From assembly GCF_027257175.1 (NCBI RefSeq), contig NZ_JAPFGD010000002.1, forward strand, positions 308,425 to 372,424: DNA of 64,000 nt, in the 5' to 3' direction. The stretch comes from Castellaniella sp. S9. Its GTDB lineage: Bacteria > Pseudomonadota > Gammaproteobacteria > Burkholderiales > Burkholderiaceae_B. The first letter of the stretch is position 1. Every line of letters starts with the position of its first letter. This document shows positions 49,146 to 57,792 of this stretch, piece by piece. The position numbers were made by a program, and so were the translations under genes. The notes beneath the pieces were generated by a model that saw only the letters and a program-made list of their open reading frames with translations, was not told the origin of the DNA and made no database searches.

Positions 49146-49373
49146 GCCGCCGGACCGCTCCAAGGCAAAATGCACCCCCTCGGGGGGCAGCAAGCCGAAG
49201 GCGCGGCGAGGGGGCTTTGTGTCGCCGCCGGACCGCTCCAAGGCAAAATGCACCCCCTCGGGGGGCAGCAAGCCGAAGGCGCGGCGAGGGGGCTTTGTGT
49301 CGCCGCCGGACCGCTCCAAGGCAAATGCACCCCCTCGGGGGGCAGCAAGCCGAAGGCGCGGTGCGGGGCTTTT
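49146..49373 (+). repeat. Three tandem 78-bp terminator-like repeats before greA
   Basis: Copies start at 49146, 49224 and 49302. The first two are identical; the third lacks one A and differs at its end. Each copy can pair CCCCCTCG (49175-49182 in copy 1) with CGAGGGGG (49207-49214), followed by CTTTGTG; copy 3 instead ends GCGGGGCTTTTTGAG. The shape is a GC-rich intrinsic terminator of the kind scattered through Burkholderiales genomes. The last copy ends about 16 bases before the greA ATG. The 520-base stretch from 48869 otherwise holds the promoter, terminators and folded RNA listed separately. Confidence 0.9.
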
Positions 49374-49389
49374 TGAGTCAGGTAGAGTC

Positions 49390-49866
49390 ATGTCTGCGAT
49401 CCCTTTGACAGCTCGCGGGGCAGAGCGTTTACAAGCCGAGTTGCATCGCCTCAAGACGGTCGACCGTCCGGAAGTCATCAACGCCATCGCCGAGGCGCGG
49501 GCGCAGGGTGACCTGTCCGAGAACGCCGAATACGATGCGGCGCGCGAGCGCCAGGGCTTCATCGAGGGCCGCATTCAGGAACTCGAGGGCACCCTGTCCA
49601 ACGCCCAGATCATCAATCCGGCCGACCTGGATGTGGCCGGCCAGGCGGTGTTCGGCGCCACCGTCGAGATCGAGGACCTGGAGTCGGGCGAGCGCCTGCG
49701 CTACCAGATCGTGGGCGACCTCGAGGCCGACATCCGTGCCAACATGATTTCGGTCTCCAGCCCCGTGGCCCGCGCCCTCATCGGCAAAAGCGAAGGCGAC
49801 GTGGTCGAGGTCCGGGCGCCCGCGGGCGTGCGCGAGTACGAGGTGTGCTCCGTCAGCTACGTGTAG
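49390..49866 (+). CDS. greA: Transcription elongation factor GreA
   Basis: A 158-residue GreA, the normal length, with the N-terminal coiled coil whose tip carries the acidic [13 protein letters not shown] motif (about residues 39-51) and the C-terminal FKBP-like domain. It rescues backtracked RNA polymerase by stimulating RNA cleavage. The start at 49390 ([14 protein letters not shown]) matches the family; the frame runs open upstream through the 78-bp repeats, but that part is not GreA-like. Site AGGTAGAG precedes the ATG. Convergent with yhbY, overlapping by 14 bases. Confidence 0.97.
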   Translation: MSAIPLTARGAERLQAELHRLKTVDRPEVINAIAEARAQGDLSENAEYDAARERQGFIEGRIQELEGTLSNAQIINPADLDVAGQAVFGATVEIEDLESGERLRYQIVGDLEADIRANMISVSSPVARALIGKSEGDVVEVRAPAGVREYEVCSVSYV

Positions 49867-50461
49867 CGCGGCCGCGCCGCGCCCCGGCGCGCAGCGTCAG
49901 GGCGCTGCCGCCGCTGCGGCGCGGGATGCCGGGCGCGGCGGCCGGACGGCGAGGGGTGCGCGCTGGCGCATCGGGGCGGCGTCCCTGCGAGGCAGGGGCG
50001 TCGCTTTTTCTTGCGTGTGTCGCGGCGGGCGCGGCCTTGCGGATGCCGTCCGCGGGCTTGGCGGCGCGCGCGGGCTTGGCCTGGCCGCGGCCCAGGGCGG
50101 CCTGCTTCTTGGGGATGTGGGGGTCCGACGGCTTGCGCACGGCGCGGGTGGCATTGCGGGCCTCGGCCTGGGCCTGTTGCGCGGCGAGGTCGGGCCGATA
50201 GATAATCAGCGTCTTGCCCAGATGATGCACCGCGGCGCACGAGAGCGCCTCGCAGATGGCCTCGAGCATGGCCGCGCGCTCCTCGCGTTCGGCGCCCCCC
50301 ACGCGCACCTTGATCAGTTCGTGCGCTGCGAGGCTGCGGTCGATTTCGTTCAGGACGGATTCGCTCAGGCCCCGGTCGCCGATCAGCACGACGGGACGCA
50401 AGGGATGGGCCGCGGCGCGCAGAGCGCTGCGTTCATGGGATGTCAATTCGAGTTTGGGCAT
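49853..50461 (-). CDS. yhbY: CRS1/YhbY-type RNA-binding protein with basic C-terminal tail
   Basis: A 202-residue protein. Residues 1-97 are a complete CRM/YhbY domain ([20 protein letters not shown], the GLSE loop, KVRVGG, and LIIYRP at its end), associated with the large ribosomal subunit in E. coli. The remaining 100 residues are a low-complexity Ala/Pro/Arg/Lys-rich tail that E. coli YhbY lacks. Its start is only 17 bases from the rlmE start on the opposite strand. Confidence 0.92.
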   Translation of the reverse strand: MPKLELTSHERSALRAAAHPLRPVVLIGDRGLSESVLNEIDRSLAAHELIKVRVGGAEREERAAMLEAICEALSCAAVHHLGKTLIIYRPDLAAQQAQAEARNATRAVRKPSDPHIPKKQAALGRGQAKPARAAKPADGIRKAAPAATHARKSDAPASQGRRPDAPARTPRRPAAAPGIPRRSGGSALTLRAGARRGRATRS

Positions 50462-50478
50462 AGCGGAATTGTACGGTA

Positions 50479-51147
50479 ATGGCCAAGAAAAAATTCTCCA
50501 AAGCCTGGGTCCAGCAGCATATCAACGACCCCTACGTCAAAATGGCGCAACAGAAAGGCTATCGCGCCCGGGCGGCATTCAAGCTGGCCGAGATCCTGGA
50601 CGTCGAGCGCTTGCTGCGCCGCGGCGACGTGGTGGTGGATCTGGGATCCACCCCCGGCAGCTGGTCCCAGGTCGTTCGCGAGCGGCTGGCGGGGCCGGGC
50701 GGTTCGATCGACGGCCGGATCATCGCCGTGGACCTGCTGCCGATGGAGCCCATCGCCGGGGTGGAGTTCATCCTGGGGGATTTCCGCGACGACGCCGTCC
50801 TGGATGAACTGCGGCGGTGCCTCGGCGACCAGCCGGTGGACCTTGTAATTTCCGACATGGCCCCCAATTTGTCCGGTGTGGCCTCGGCCGACGCGGCGCG
50901 CATCGCCCATGTGTGCGAGCTGGCCCTGGAATTTGCCCTGGGCCACCTGCGGCCCGATGGCGCGCTGGTGGTCAAGGCCTTCCACGGCAGCGGATTTTCA
51001 CAGGTGGTCGAATCCTTCAAGCGCCATTTCGTCCGCGTCGTGGAACGCAAGCCCAAGGCCTCGCGGGACAAATCCTCGGAAACCTTTCTGGTCGCGCGTG
51101 GCCTGAAGGAGACCGCCGGCACAGACGCGGGAAACGGCACGGACTGA
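50479..51147 (+). CDS. rlmE: 23S rRNA (uridine-2'-O)-methyltransferase RlmE
   Basis: A 222-residue RlmE/FtsJ. The SAM site reads [15 protein letters not shown], and the catalytic K-D-K-E set is visible in order: [30 protein letters not shown] and [10 protein letters not shown]. It methylates U2552 (E. coli numbering) of 23S rRNA late in 50S assembly. It precedes ftsH by 93 bases, the common order. Confidence 0.96.
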   Translation: MAKKKFSKAWVQQHINDPYVKMAQQKGYRARAAFKLAEILDVERLLRRGDVVVDLGSTPGSWSQVVRERLAGPGGSIDGRIIAVDLLPMEPIAGVEFILGDFRDDAVLDELRRCLGDQPVDLVISDMAPNLSGVASADAARIAHVCELALEFALGHLRPDGALVVKAFHGSGFSQVVESFKRHFVRVVERKPKASRDKSSETFLVARGLKETAGTDAGNGTD

Positions 51148-51240
51148 CGCCTGGATTCAGGTAGAATGAAGCATTGACGGTTTTGTCAGCTTATTGTAAT
51201 CAAGCGACTGGCCGACGACAGCATACGCAGGAGGTTGGCT

Positions 51241-53142
51241 TTGAACAACTCGTTTTCCAAGATCGCGGTCTGGATGGTGATCGCGCTCGTGCTCTTCACG
51301 GTGTTCAAACAGTTCGAAGGCCATCCGGTCACGAACGACACCGTCAGCTACACGCAGTTCATGAATGACGCGCGGGCCGGACGCATCAACAAGGTCGACA
51401 TCCAGGGCGACACGCTCTTCGTGACCCCGGAATCCGGCCGCTCGTACAGCCTGACGTCCCCGGGCGACCTCTGGATGGTGCCCGAACTCGTCAAGAACGG
51501 CGTCCAGGTCTCCGGCCGCGCGCGCGAGGAACCTTCCTTCCTGACCAGCCTGTTCATTTCCTGGTTCCCGATGCTGCTGCTGATCGGGGTGTGGATCTTT
51601 TTCATGCGCCAGATGCAGGGCGGTGGCAAGGGCGGGGCATTCAGCTTCGGCAAGTCGCGCGCGCGCATGCTCGATGAAAACAACAACACCATCACCTTTG
51701 CCGACGTCGCGGGTTGCGACGAGGCCAAGGAAGACGTCCAGGAACTGGTCGATTTCCTGCGCGACCCGACCAAATTCCAGCGCCTGGGCGGCCGCATCCC
51801 GCGCGGGGTGCTGATGGTCGGGCCTCCGGGTACCGGCAAGACGCTGCTGGCCAAGGCCATCGCCGGCGAGGCCAAGGTGCCGTTCTTCAGCATCTCGGGT
51901 TCGGATTTCGTCGAAATGTTCGTCGGCGTGGGCGCGGCCCGCGTGCGCGACATGTTCGAGAACGCCAAAAAGCAATCCCCGTGCATCATTTTCATCGATG
52001 AAATCGATGCGGTCGGCCGCCAGCGCGGCGCGGGCCTGGGCGGCGGCAACGACGAGCGCGAGCAAACCCTCAACCAGCTGCTGGTCGAGATGGACGGCTT
52101 CGAAACCGGGCAAGGCGTGCTGGTGATCGCCGCCACCAACCGGCCCGACGTGCTGGACCCGGCGCTCCTGCGCCCGGGCCGTTTCGACCGCCAGGTGGTG
52201 GTTTCGCTGCCCGACATCCGCGGGCGCGAGCAGATCCTCAAGGTCCACATGCGCAAGGTGCCCATCGCTCAGAACGTCGACTCCATGGTGCTGGCGCGCG
52301 GCACGCCGGGCTTCTCCGGCGCCGACCTGGCCAACCTCATCAACGAGGCCGCCCTGTTCGCCGCGCGGCGCAATGGCCGCACCGTCGACATGTCCGACCT
52401 GGAAAAGGCCAAGGACAAGATCATCATGGGCGCCGAGCGCCGCTCCCTGATCATGCCCGAGGAGGAACGCCGCAACACGGCCTACCACGAGTCCGGGCAT
52501 GCATTGGTCGCACGCCTGCTGCCCAAGACCGATCCCGTTCACAAGGTCACCATCATTCCGCGCGGCCGCGCGCTGGGTGTGACCATGCAGCTGCCCGAGG
52601 GCGACCGCTACAGCATGGACAAGGACCGCCTCCTGAACACCATCGCGGTGCTGTTCGGCGGCCGGATCGCCGAGGAGGTCTTCATGAACCAGATGACCAC
52701 CGGTGCCTCCAACGACTTCGAGCGCGCCACGGCCATCGCCCGCGACATCGTCACGCGCTATGGCATGACCGATTCGCTCGGGCCGGTGGTCTATGCCGAG
52801 AACGAAGGCGAGGTCTTCCTCGGTCGCAGCGTGACCAAGACCACCCATGTGTCCGAGGCGACCATGCAAAAGGTCGACCATGAGATCCGCAGCATCATCG
52901 ACGCCCAGTACGCCGTGGCCCGCAACCTGATCGAGTCCAACCAGGACAAGATGCATGCGATGGCCAAGGCCCTGCTGGAATGGGAAACCATCGACGCCGA
53001 ACAGATCGAGGACATCATGCAGGGCCGCCCGCCGCGTGCGCCGCAGCCGCCCGCCTCGGGCGACGCCGGCAGCACGCCGCCGCCCTCGGCCGGTCAGGCG
53101 GCGCCCAGCGGCGACAAGGGACCGGCGGCCACGCCCGTCTGA
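51241..53142 (+). CDS. ftsH: ATP-dependent zinc metalloprotease FtsH
   Basis: A 633-residue membrane protease: helix 1 (about 8-25), periplasmic part, helix 2 (about 100-122), AAA+ ATPase with GPPGTGKT (about 195) and [13 protein letters not shown], and the protease zinc site HESGH at 416-420 with the later Asp ligand. The start is TTG 51241, 6 bases after AGGAGG (51229-51234); TTG 51235 would leave no spacing. The tail is Pro/Ala-rich. It degrades membrane and short-lived cytosolic proteins. A TAGAAT at 51162 could be a promoter -10. Confidence 0.97.
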   Translation: MNNSFSKIAVWMVIALVLFTVFKQFEGHPVTNDTVSYTQFMNDARAGRINKVDIQGDTLFVTPESGRSYSLTSPGDLWMVPELVKNGVQVSGRAREEPSFLTSLFISWFPMLLLIGVWIFFMRQMQGGGKGGAFSFGKSRARMLDENNNTITFADVAGCDEAKEDVQELVDFLRDPTKFQRLGGRIPRGVLMVGPPGTGKTLLAKAIAGEAKVPFFSISGSDFVEMFVGVGAARVRDMFENAKKQSPCIIFIDEIDAVGRQRGAGLGGGNDEREQTLNQLLVEMDGFETGQGVLVIAATNRPDVLDPALLRPGRFDRQVVVSLPDIRGREQILKVHMRKVPIAQNVDSMVLARGTPGFSGADLANLINEAALFAARRNGRTVDMSDLEKAKDKIIMGAERRSLIMPEEERRNTAYHESGHALVARLLPKTDPVHKVTIIPRGRALGVTMQLPEGDRYSMDKDRLLNTIAVLFGGRIAEEVFMNQMTTGASNDFERATAIARDIVTRYGMTDSLGPVVYAENEGEVFLGRSVTKTTHVSEATMQKVDHEIRSIIDAQYAVARNLIESNQDKMHAMAKALLEWETIDAEQIEDIMQGRPPRAPQPPASGDAGSTPPPSAGQAAPSGDKGPAATPV

Positions 53143-53152
53143 CGGACTCCGA

Positions 53153-53989
53153 ATGTCCGGATACCTGGACTGCGGGCGCTTCCGGCTGACCCTGCAGCGT
53201 CCGCTGGTGATGGGGGTCGTCAACGTCACCCCCGATTCGTTCTCGGACGGCGCGCAGCACTTTCGCACCGCCGAGGCGATCGCGCACGCGCGCCGCCTGG
53301 TCGACGAGGGTGCTGACATCCTCGACGTGGGCGGCGAATCCACCCGTCCCGGCGCGCAGGCCGTCCCCGTCGACGAGGAGCTGCAGCGCGTGGTGCCTGT
53401 GGTCGAGGCCTTGCGCGACTGCGGCGTGCCCGTGTCCGTGGATACCTGCAAGCCCGCCGTCATGGCCGCCGTGCTGCAGGCGGGCGCGGACATGATCAAC
53501 GACATCATGGGATTCCAGGCGCCCGGCGCCACCGAGGCCGTGGCGGATGCGGCCTGCGCCGTTTGCGTCATGCACATGCGTGGGGAACCGCGCACCATGC
53601 AGGATGCGCCGGTCTATGACGACGTGGTGGGCGAGGTCGGCGGCTACCTGGCCGATCGGGCCGCGGCGCTGCGCGGCCGGGGCGTGGCGCCCACACGCAT
53701 CGTGCTCGATCCCGGCTTCGGGTTCGGCAAGACGGTGCAGCACAATTACACCTTGCTCGCGCGCTTGCGCGAGCTGAAAACGGGCGACTACCCGCTCTTG
53801 GTGGGCATGTCCCGCAAATCGATGATAGGCGCGGTGACGGGGCGGACCGTCGACCGGCGGCTGGGCGGCAGCATCGCCGCCGCACTGGCCGGCGCGGCGC
53901 GCGGCGCGCACATCCTGCGGGTGCATGACGTGGCCGATACGGTGGATGCCCTCAAGGTCTGGGCGATGGTCGAAGGAGTCCGCGCATGA
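53153..53989 (+). CDS. folP: Dihydropteroate synthase
   Basis: A 278-residue enzyme joining p-aminobenzoate to hydroxymethyl-dihydropterin diphosphate in folate synthesis (the sulfonamide target). Signatures: [14 protein letters not shown] (about 21-34), [16 protein letters not shown], and a lysine/arginine site near [10 protein letters not shown]. The ATG lies 10 bases after ftsH; the end overlaps glmM by four bases. Confidence 0.97.
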   Translation: MSGYLDCGRFRLTLQRPLVMGVVNVTPDSFSDGAQHFRTAEAIAHARRLVDEGADILDVGGESTRPGAQAVPVDEELQRVVPVVEALRDCGVPVSVDTCKPAVMAAVLQAGADMINDIMGFQAPGATEAVADAACAVCVMHMRGEPRTMQDAPVYDDVVGEVGGYLADRAAALRGRGVAPTRIVLDPGFGFGKTVQHNYTLLARLRELKTGDYPLLVGMSRKSMIGAVTGRTVDRRLGGSIAAALAGAARGAHILRVHDVADTVDALKVWAMVEGVRA

Positions 53990-55326
53990 GCGCACGCAAG
54001 TATTTCGGCACCGACGGGGTGCGGGGCATCGTGGGCGGGGAAACCATCAACGCCGAATTCGCCTTGCGGCTGGGCTATGCGGCCGGGCGCGTCCTGGCGC
54101 GCGACGCCATCGGCGGGGGCCGGCCCACGGTGGTCATCGGCAAAGACACGCGGATCTCGGGCTACATGCTCGAAGCCGCCCTCGAGGCCGGGCTCTCGGC
54201 CGCGGGCGTGGACGTGATGCTGGCCGGGCCCATCCCGACACCGGCCGTGGCCTACCTGACGCGGGCCTGGCGCCTGGTGGCCGGCATCGTCATCAGCGCA
54301 TCGCACAACCCGCATTACGACAACGGCATCAAGTTCTTTTCCGCGGCCGGCACCAAGCTGCCCGACGAGACCGAGTCCGCCATCGAGGCCATGCTCGCGG
54401 AACCCGTCGGCTGCGCGGACTCCGAGGGCCTGGGCCGTGCACGGCGCATCAACGACGCGGCCGGCCGCTACATCGAGTTCTGCAAGAGCACCTTTCCCAA
54501 CGAGCTCGACCTGCAGGGCCTGCGTGTCGTGGTGGACGCTGCGCATGGCGCCGCCTACCACATCGCGCCGCACGTGTTTCGCGAATTGGGCGCTGAGGTC
54601 ACCACCATCGGCTGCGAGCCCGACGGCTTCAACATCAACGAAGGGGTGGGGGCCACCCATCCCGAGGCGCTGGTCGCCGCCGTGCGGGCGCAGGGCGCAG
54701 ACCTCGGCATCGCGCTGGACGGCGACGCCGACCGCCTGCAGATGGTCGATGGCGAAGGACGGCTCTACAACGGCGACGAGCTGCTGTACGCCATCGTGCG
54801 CGACCGGGCCGGCAGCCAGCCGATCGGCGGGGTGGCCGGCACCTTGATGACCAATTTCGGCTTTGAGAAGCGCATGCGCGACCTGGGCATTCCGTTCGAG
54901 CGCACCCAGGTGGGCGACCGGTATGTGCTCGAGGCCTTGCGCCAGCGCGGCTGGCTGTTCGGCGGCGAGAGCTCCGGCCACCTGCTGTGTCTGGATCGCC
55001 ACACTACGGGCGACGGGATCGTCGCCGCCTTGCAGGTCCTGGCGGCGATGCGGCATGGTGGCGCGCGCCTGGACGAACTGGTCGCCGATCTCAGGATGTA
55101 CCCCCAGAAAATGATCAACGTGCCGCTGGCCCCGGGCGTGGCCTGGGAGGCGCATGAGGGCCTCCAGGCCGCGGCCCGGGCGGTGCGCGACATGCTGGGC
55201 GAGCGTGGCCGGGTGCTGATCCGCGCCTCCGGCACCGAGCCCAAGCTGCGCCTGATGGTCGAGGCCGAGGACGAGGCCTTGGCCGAGGACGGCGTGCGCC
55301 GCCTCGCCGCTGTAAAATTGGCCTGA
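53986..55326 (+). CDS. glmM: Phosphoglucosamine mutase
   Basis: A 446-residue GlmM converting glucosamine 6-phosphate to the 1-phosphate for peptidoglycan and lipopolysaccharide. The phosphoserine Ser106 lies in [11 protein letters not shown], the metal loop is DGDADR, and the sugar loop is GGESSGH; the phosphate-binding [10 protein letters not shown] sits near the end. ATGA overlap with folP. Confidence 0.98.
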   Translation: MSARKYFGTDGVRGIVGGETINAEFALRLGYAAGRVLARDAIGGGRPTVVIGKDTRISGYMLEAALEAGLSAAGVDVMLAGPIPTPAVAYLTRAWRLVAGIVISASHNPHYDNGIKFFSAAGTKLPDETESAIEAMLAEPVGCADSEGLGRARRINDAAGRYIEFCKSTFPNELDLQGLRVVVDAAHGAAYHIAPHVFRELGAEVTTIGCEPDGFNINEGVGATHPEALVAAVRAQGADLGIALDGDADRLQMVDGEGRLYNGDELLYAIVRDRAGSQPIGGVAGTLMTNFGFEKRMRDLGIPFERTQVGDRYVLEALRQRGWLFGGESSGHLLCLDRHTTGDGIVAALQVLAAMRHGGARLDELVADLRMYPQKMINVPLAPGVAWEAHEGLQAAARAVRDMLGERGRVLIRASGTEPKLRLMVEAEDEALAEDGVRRLAAVKLA

Positions 55327-55404
55327 ATTTCCGGGGCGACCGTCTCACGACTGAAACATGCTGCTGTCACAATACGCCGCAGGCACGAATTCAGGAGGTG
55401 GCCT

Positions 55405-56190
55405 ATGCATCATCATGGTATATCCCCTCGCATCGACACGATGGCACGCACAGACTGGATGGGCGTCGAGGCCGGCGGCCTGGCGCTGAGCATCGCCAGG
55501 ACGGCAGACGAGCTCGAAGCCCTGCAGCGTCTCCGATATCGCGTCTTCACCGACGAGTTGGCCGCGGTCTTTCCTTCAGCGGTGGGCGATCGGGACGTGG
55601 ACCGCTTCGACGACTGGTGCGTGCATTTCCAGGTGCGCGACACGGGCTCCGACCGCGTGGTGGGCACCTATCGCGTGCTGACGCCCGAGGCCGCCGTGCA
55701 GGCCGGCGGCTATTATTCCGAATCCGAGTTCGATCTGGCGCCGCTGCGGGCGCTGCGTCCGGGCCTCGTCGAGGTGGGCCGCTCGTGCATCGACGCCGAT
55801 TTCCGCCACGGCAGCGTCATCATGTTGCTGTGGTCCGGACTGGCACAGATCATGACCCGCGGCGGCTATCGCTACATGCTGGGCTGCGCCAGCGTCAGCC
55901 TGCGCGACGACGGCGTCACGGCCGCCGAGGTCTGGCGCATCGCCCAGGGCCTGATGGCGCGCAATCCCGGCATCCCGCGCATCGCCCCCATCCATCGCTA
56001 TCCGGTCGAGCGCCTCGACAGCACGCTGCCGGCGCGCGTCCCGCCTCTGATCAAGGGCTATCTCAAGATCGGCGCGACGATTTGCGGTGAACCCGCCTGG
56101 GATCCGGATTTCAATACCGCCGACTTTCCCATCCTGCTGGACCTGGAACGCCTGGATCCGCGCTATCGGCGGCACTTCGGTATCGCTTGA
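55405..56190 (+). CDS. GNAT-fold acyltransferase, OlsB-like (ornithine lipid type)
   Basis: A 261-residue protein with the family text LQRLRYRVFTDEL, VVGTYRVL and LVEVGRSCIDADFRHGSVIMLLWSGL. OlsB enzymes transfer a 3-hydroxyacyl chain to ornithine, giving lyso-ornithine lipid, a phosphorus-free membrane lipid made when phosphate is scarce. AGGAGG (55393-55398) is ideally placed for the ATG at 55405. The partner acyltransferase OlsA is not in the window. Neighbouring polyphosphate and phosphate-uptake genes support a phosphate-stress role. An autoinducer-synthase-like or other hemolysin-type acyltransferase is the alternative. Confidence 0.78.
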   Translation: MHHHGISPRIDTMARTDWMGVEAGGLALSIARTADELEALQRLRYRVFTDELAAVFPSAVGDRDVDRFDDWCVHFQVRDTGSDRVVGTYRVLTPEAAVQAGGYYSESEFDLAPLRALRPGLVEVGRSCIDADFRHGSVIMLLWSGLAQIMTRGGYRYMLGCASVSLRDDGVTAAEVWRIAQGLMARNPGIPRIAPIHRYPVERLDSTLPARVPPLIKGYLKIGATICGEPAWDPDFNTADFPILLDLERLDPRYRRHFGIA

Positions 56191-56220
56191 GGATACCGCC
56201 GGCGCAGGCCGTCGGCCGCC

Positions 56221-57726
56221 TCAGGCGGCCAGGGTCGCGACGCGCGACAGGCGCAGTTCGAACCCCGCCTTGCGCCAGATCTCGACTTCGGCCCGCAAGG
56301 TGAATTCGCCCAAAGGGTGGGCCGACAGCCAATGCGCATCGACGGCCATGTCCACGTGGGTGCCGTGGGCATGCAGCCGCAAGGGCAGGGGGGACACCTC
56401 CTCGCGGCGGCGATGCAGCAGCACCGCCAGGCGCAGGCAGCACAGGGTCAGCCAGCGCGCCCGGCTGGGCGAACGGTCACGCAGCTTGCCCAGCTTGCCT
56501 TGGTGCCCCAGCGCCAGAAAGGCCAGCAGTTCCTGGTCGTCGCGCGAGAATCCGGGCATGTCGGCGTGCCCGAGGATATAGGCGCTGTGCTTGTGGTAAT
56601 CGGCATGGGCGATGGCCAGGCCGCATTCGTGCAGCGAGGCGGTCCAGGCGAGGGCGCGGCGCAGGTCCTCGTATTCCGGCTCGTCCTCGAGTTCCATCTG
56701 GTCGAACAGGATCAACGCCAGCGCCGACACGCGCGCCGCCTGGGCTTCGTCGACCTGGTAGCGCTTGGCGAATTGGCGCACGGTCTCGTCGCGCTTGTCG
56801 TGCTGCAGGTCGCGGCCCAGCAGGTCGTAGAGGACGCCGACCCGCAGGGCGCCCTCGCCGGCGCCCATGGATTCGATGCCGAGCTCCTGGAAGGCGGCCA
56901 TCATGATCGCCAGCCCGCCGGCCAGCACCGGTGCGCGTTCGGCCTTCAGACCCGCCCAATCCTGCAGGCGGACCTCGCCGGCGCGGATCAGGGCCGTGCG
57001 CAGGCGCTCCATGCCTTCAAGGGTGATGGCGCGCTGCGACAGGCCGTTTTCCGTCAGGACGGCCAGCAAGCCCTTGGCGGTGCCTGAGGAGCCATAGGCC
57101 TTGTCCCAGCCGGTGTGGCGGTAGGGGCGCGCGATGGCCTCGATTTCGCGGCGGGCGCCCAGGATGGCTTGGCGCATGCGCGATTCGGTGATGCGGCCTT
57201 GCGGGAAGTACGCTCGGGTATGGGTCGTGCAGCCGATCGTCAGCGAGGCGAGCCGCAAGGGCTTGCAGCCGCGCCCGATGATGAATTCGGTCGACCCGCC
57301 GCCAATGTCGATCACGAGGCGCCGCTGGTCGGAGCGTGGCAGCTCGTTGACCACGCCGGCGAAGATCAGGCGCGCTTCCTCCTGGCCCGAGATGATCTCG
57401 ATCGGGAAGCCGAGCGCGCGCTCGGCCAGCGGCAGGATGTCGGCGGCGTTGCGCGCCACCCGGAACGTATTGGTGGCGACCGCGCGGACGTTCGAGGGCG
57501 GGAAGCCCCGCAGCCGGTCGCCGAAGCGCTCGAGCGTGGCCACCGCCCGCGCCACGGCCTCGGGCCGGATGCGTTTGTATTCGTCCAGGCCGCTGGCGAG
57601 ATTGACCGTCTCGCGCAGCTTGTCCTCGGCATAGATCTGCGCCTTGCCGTCGTGCTGCACGACGCGTCCGATGGAAAGTCTGAAGGTATTGGAACCCAGG
57701 TCGATCGAGGCCAGCCGGTCGTCCAT
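56221..57726 (-). CDS. ppx: Exopolyphosphatase (Ppx/GppA family)
   Basis: A 501-residue enzyme of the actin-like Ppx/GppA family: SIDLGSNTFRLSIG at the start, SGQEEARLIF, and the phosphate loop VIDIGGGSTEFIIG (about 142); the C-terminal half is HD-domain-like. It removes phosphate from polyphosphate ends; pppGpp hydrolysis is also possible for this family. ATG 57726 is chosen; a GTG at 57747 lies almost at the predicted transcript start. Convergent with the OlsB-like gene and divergent from ppk. Confidence 0.95.
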   Translation of the reverse strand: MDDRLASIDLGSNTFRLSIGRVVQHDGKAQIYAEDKLRETVNLASGLDEYKRIRPEAVARAVATLERFGDRLRGFPPSNVRAVATNTFRVARNAADILPLAERALGFPIEIISGQEEARLIFAGVVNELPRSDQRRLVIDIGGGSTEFIIGRGCKPLRLASLTIGCTTHTRAYFPQGRITESRMRQAILGARREIEAIARPYRHTGWDKAYGSSGTAKGLLAVLTENGLSQRAITLEGMERLRTALIRAGEVRLQDWAGLKAERAPVLAGGLAIMMAAFQELGIESMGAGEGALRVGVLYDLLGRDLQHDKRDETVRQFAKRYQVDEAQAARVSALALILFDQMELEDEPEYEDLRRALAWTASLHECGLAIAHADYHKHSAYILGHADMPGFSRDDQELLAFLALGHQGKLGKLRDRSPSRARWLTLCCLRLAVLLHRRREEVSPLPLRLHAHGTHVDMAVDAHWLSAHPLGEFTLRAEVEIWRKAGFELRLSRVATLAA

Positions 57727-57755
57727 GCTTGTACCCGGTAATGTCACATTGTGCG

Positions 57756-57763
57756 ATTATAGT
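57756..57763. promoter_or_regulatory. Overlapping divergent -10 elements between ppx and ppk
   Basis: The - strand reads TATAAT (57761-57756) toward ppx and the + strand reads TATAGT (57758-57763) toward ppk, sharing four base pairs. Each is followed by a start codon at a sensible distance (ppx ATG about 22 bases after its predicted start, ppk ATG about 23). Neither has a strong -35. Confidence 0.5.
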
Positions 57764-57792
57764 GGCCGGTCATGACACAATTTGGAGCGCGC

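Noticed and set aside
49146..49373. CRISPR array
   Set aside because: The units are contiguous 78-bp tandem copies without variable spacers; the same holds for 63791-64000.
48934..49389. Open frame extending GreA upstream through the 78-bp repeats
   Set aside because: The extension is Arg/Pro/Gly-rich repeat translation with no GreA similarity; GreA normally begins at 49390 and has its own ribosome binding site there.
51157..53598. 813-codon open frame antisense to ftsH and folP
   Set aside because: Spans two clear genes on the opposite strand and shows codon-shadow composition.
56214..56230. Terminator between the OlsB-like gene and ppx
   Set aside because: GGCCGCC-TCA-GGCGGCC makes a hairpin but has no T-run on either strand and includes the ppx stop codon.
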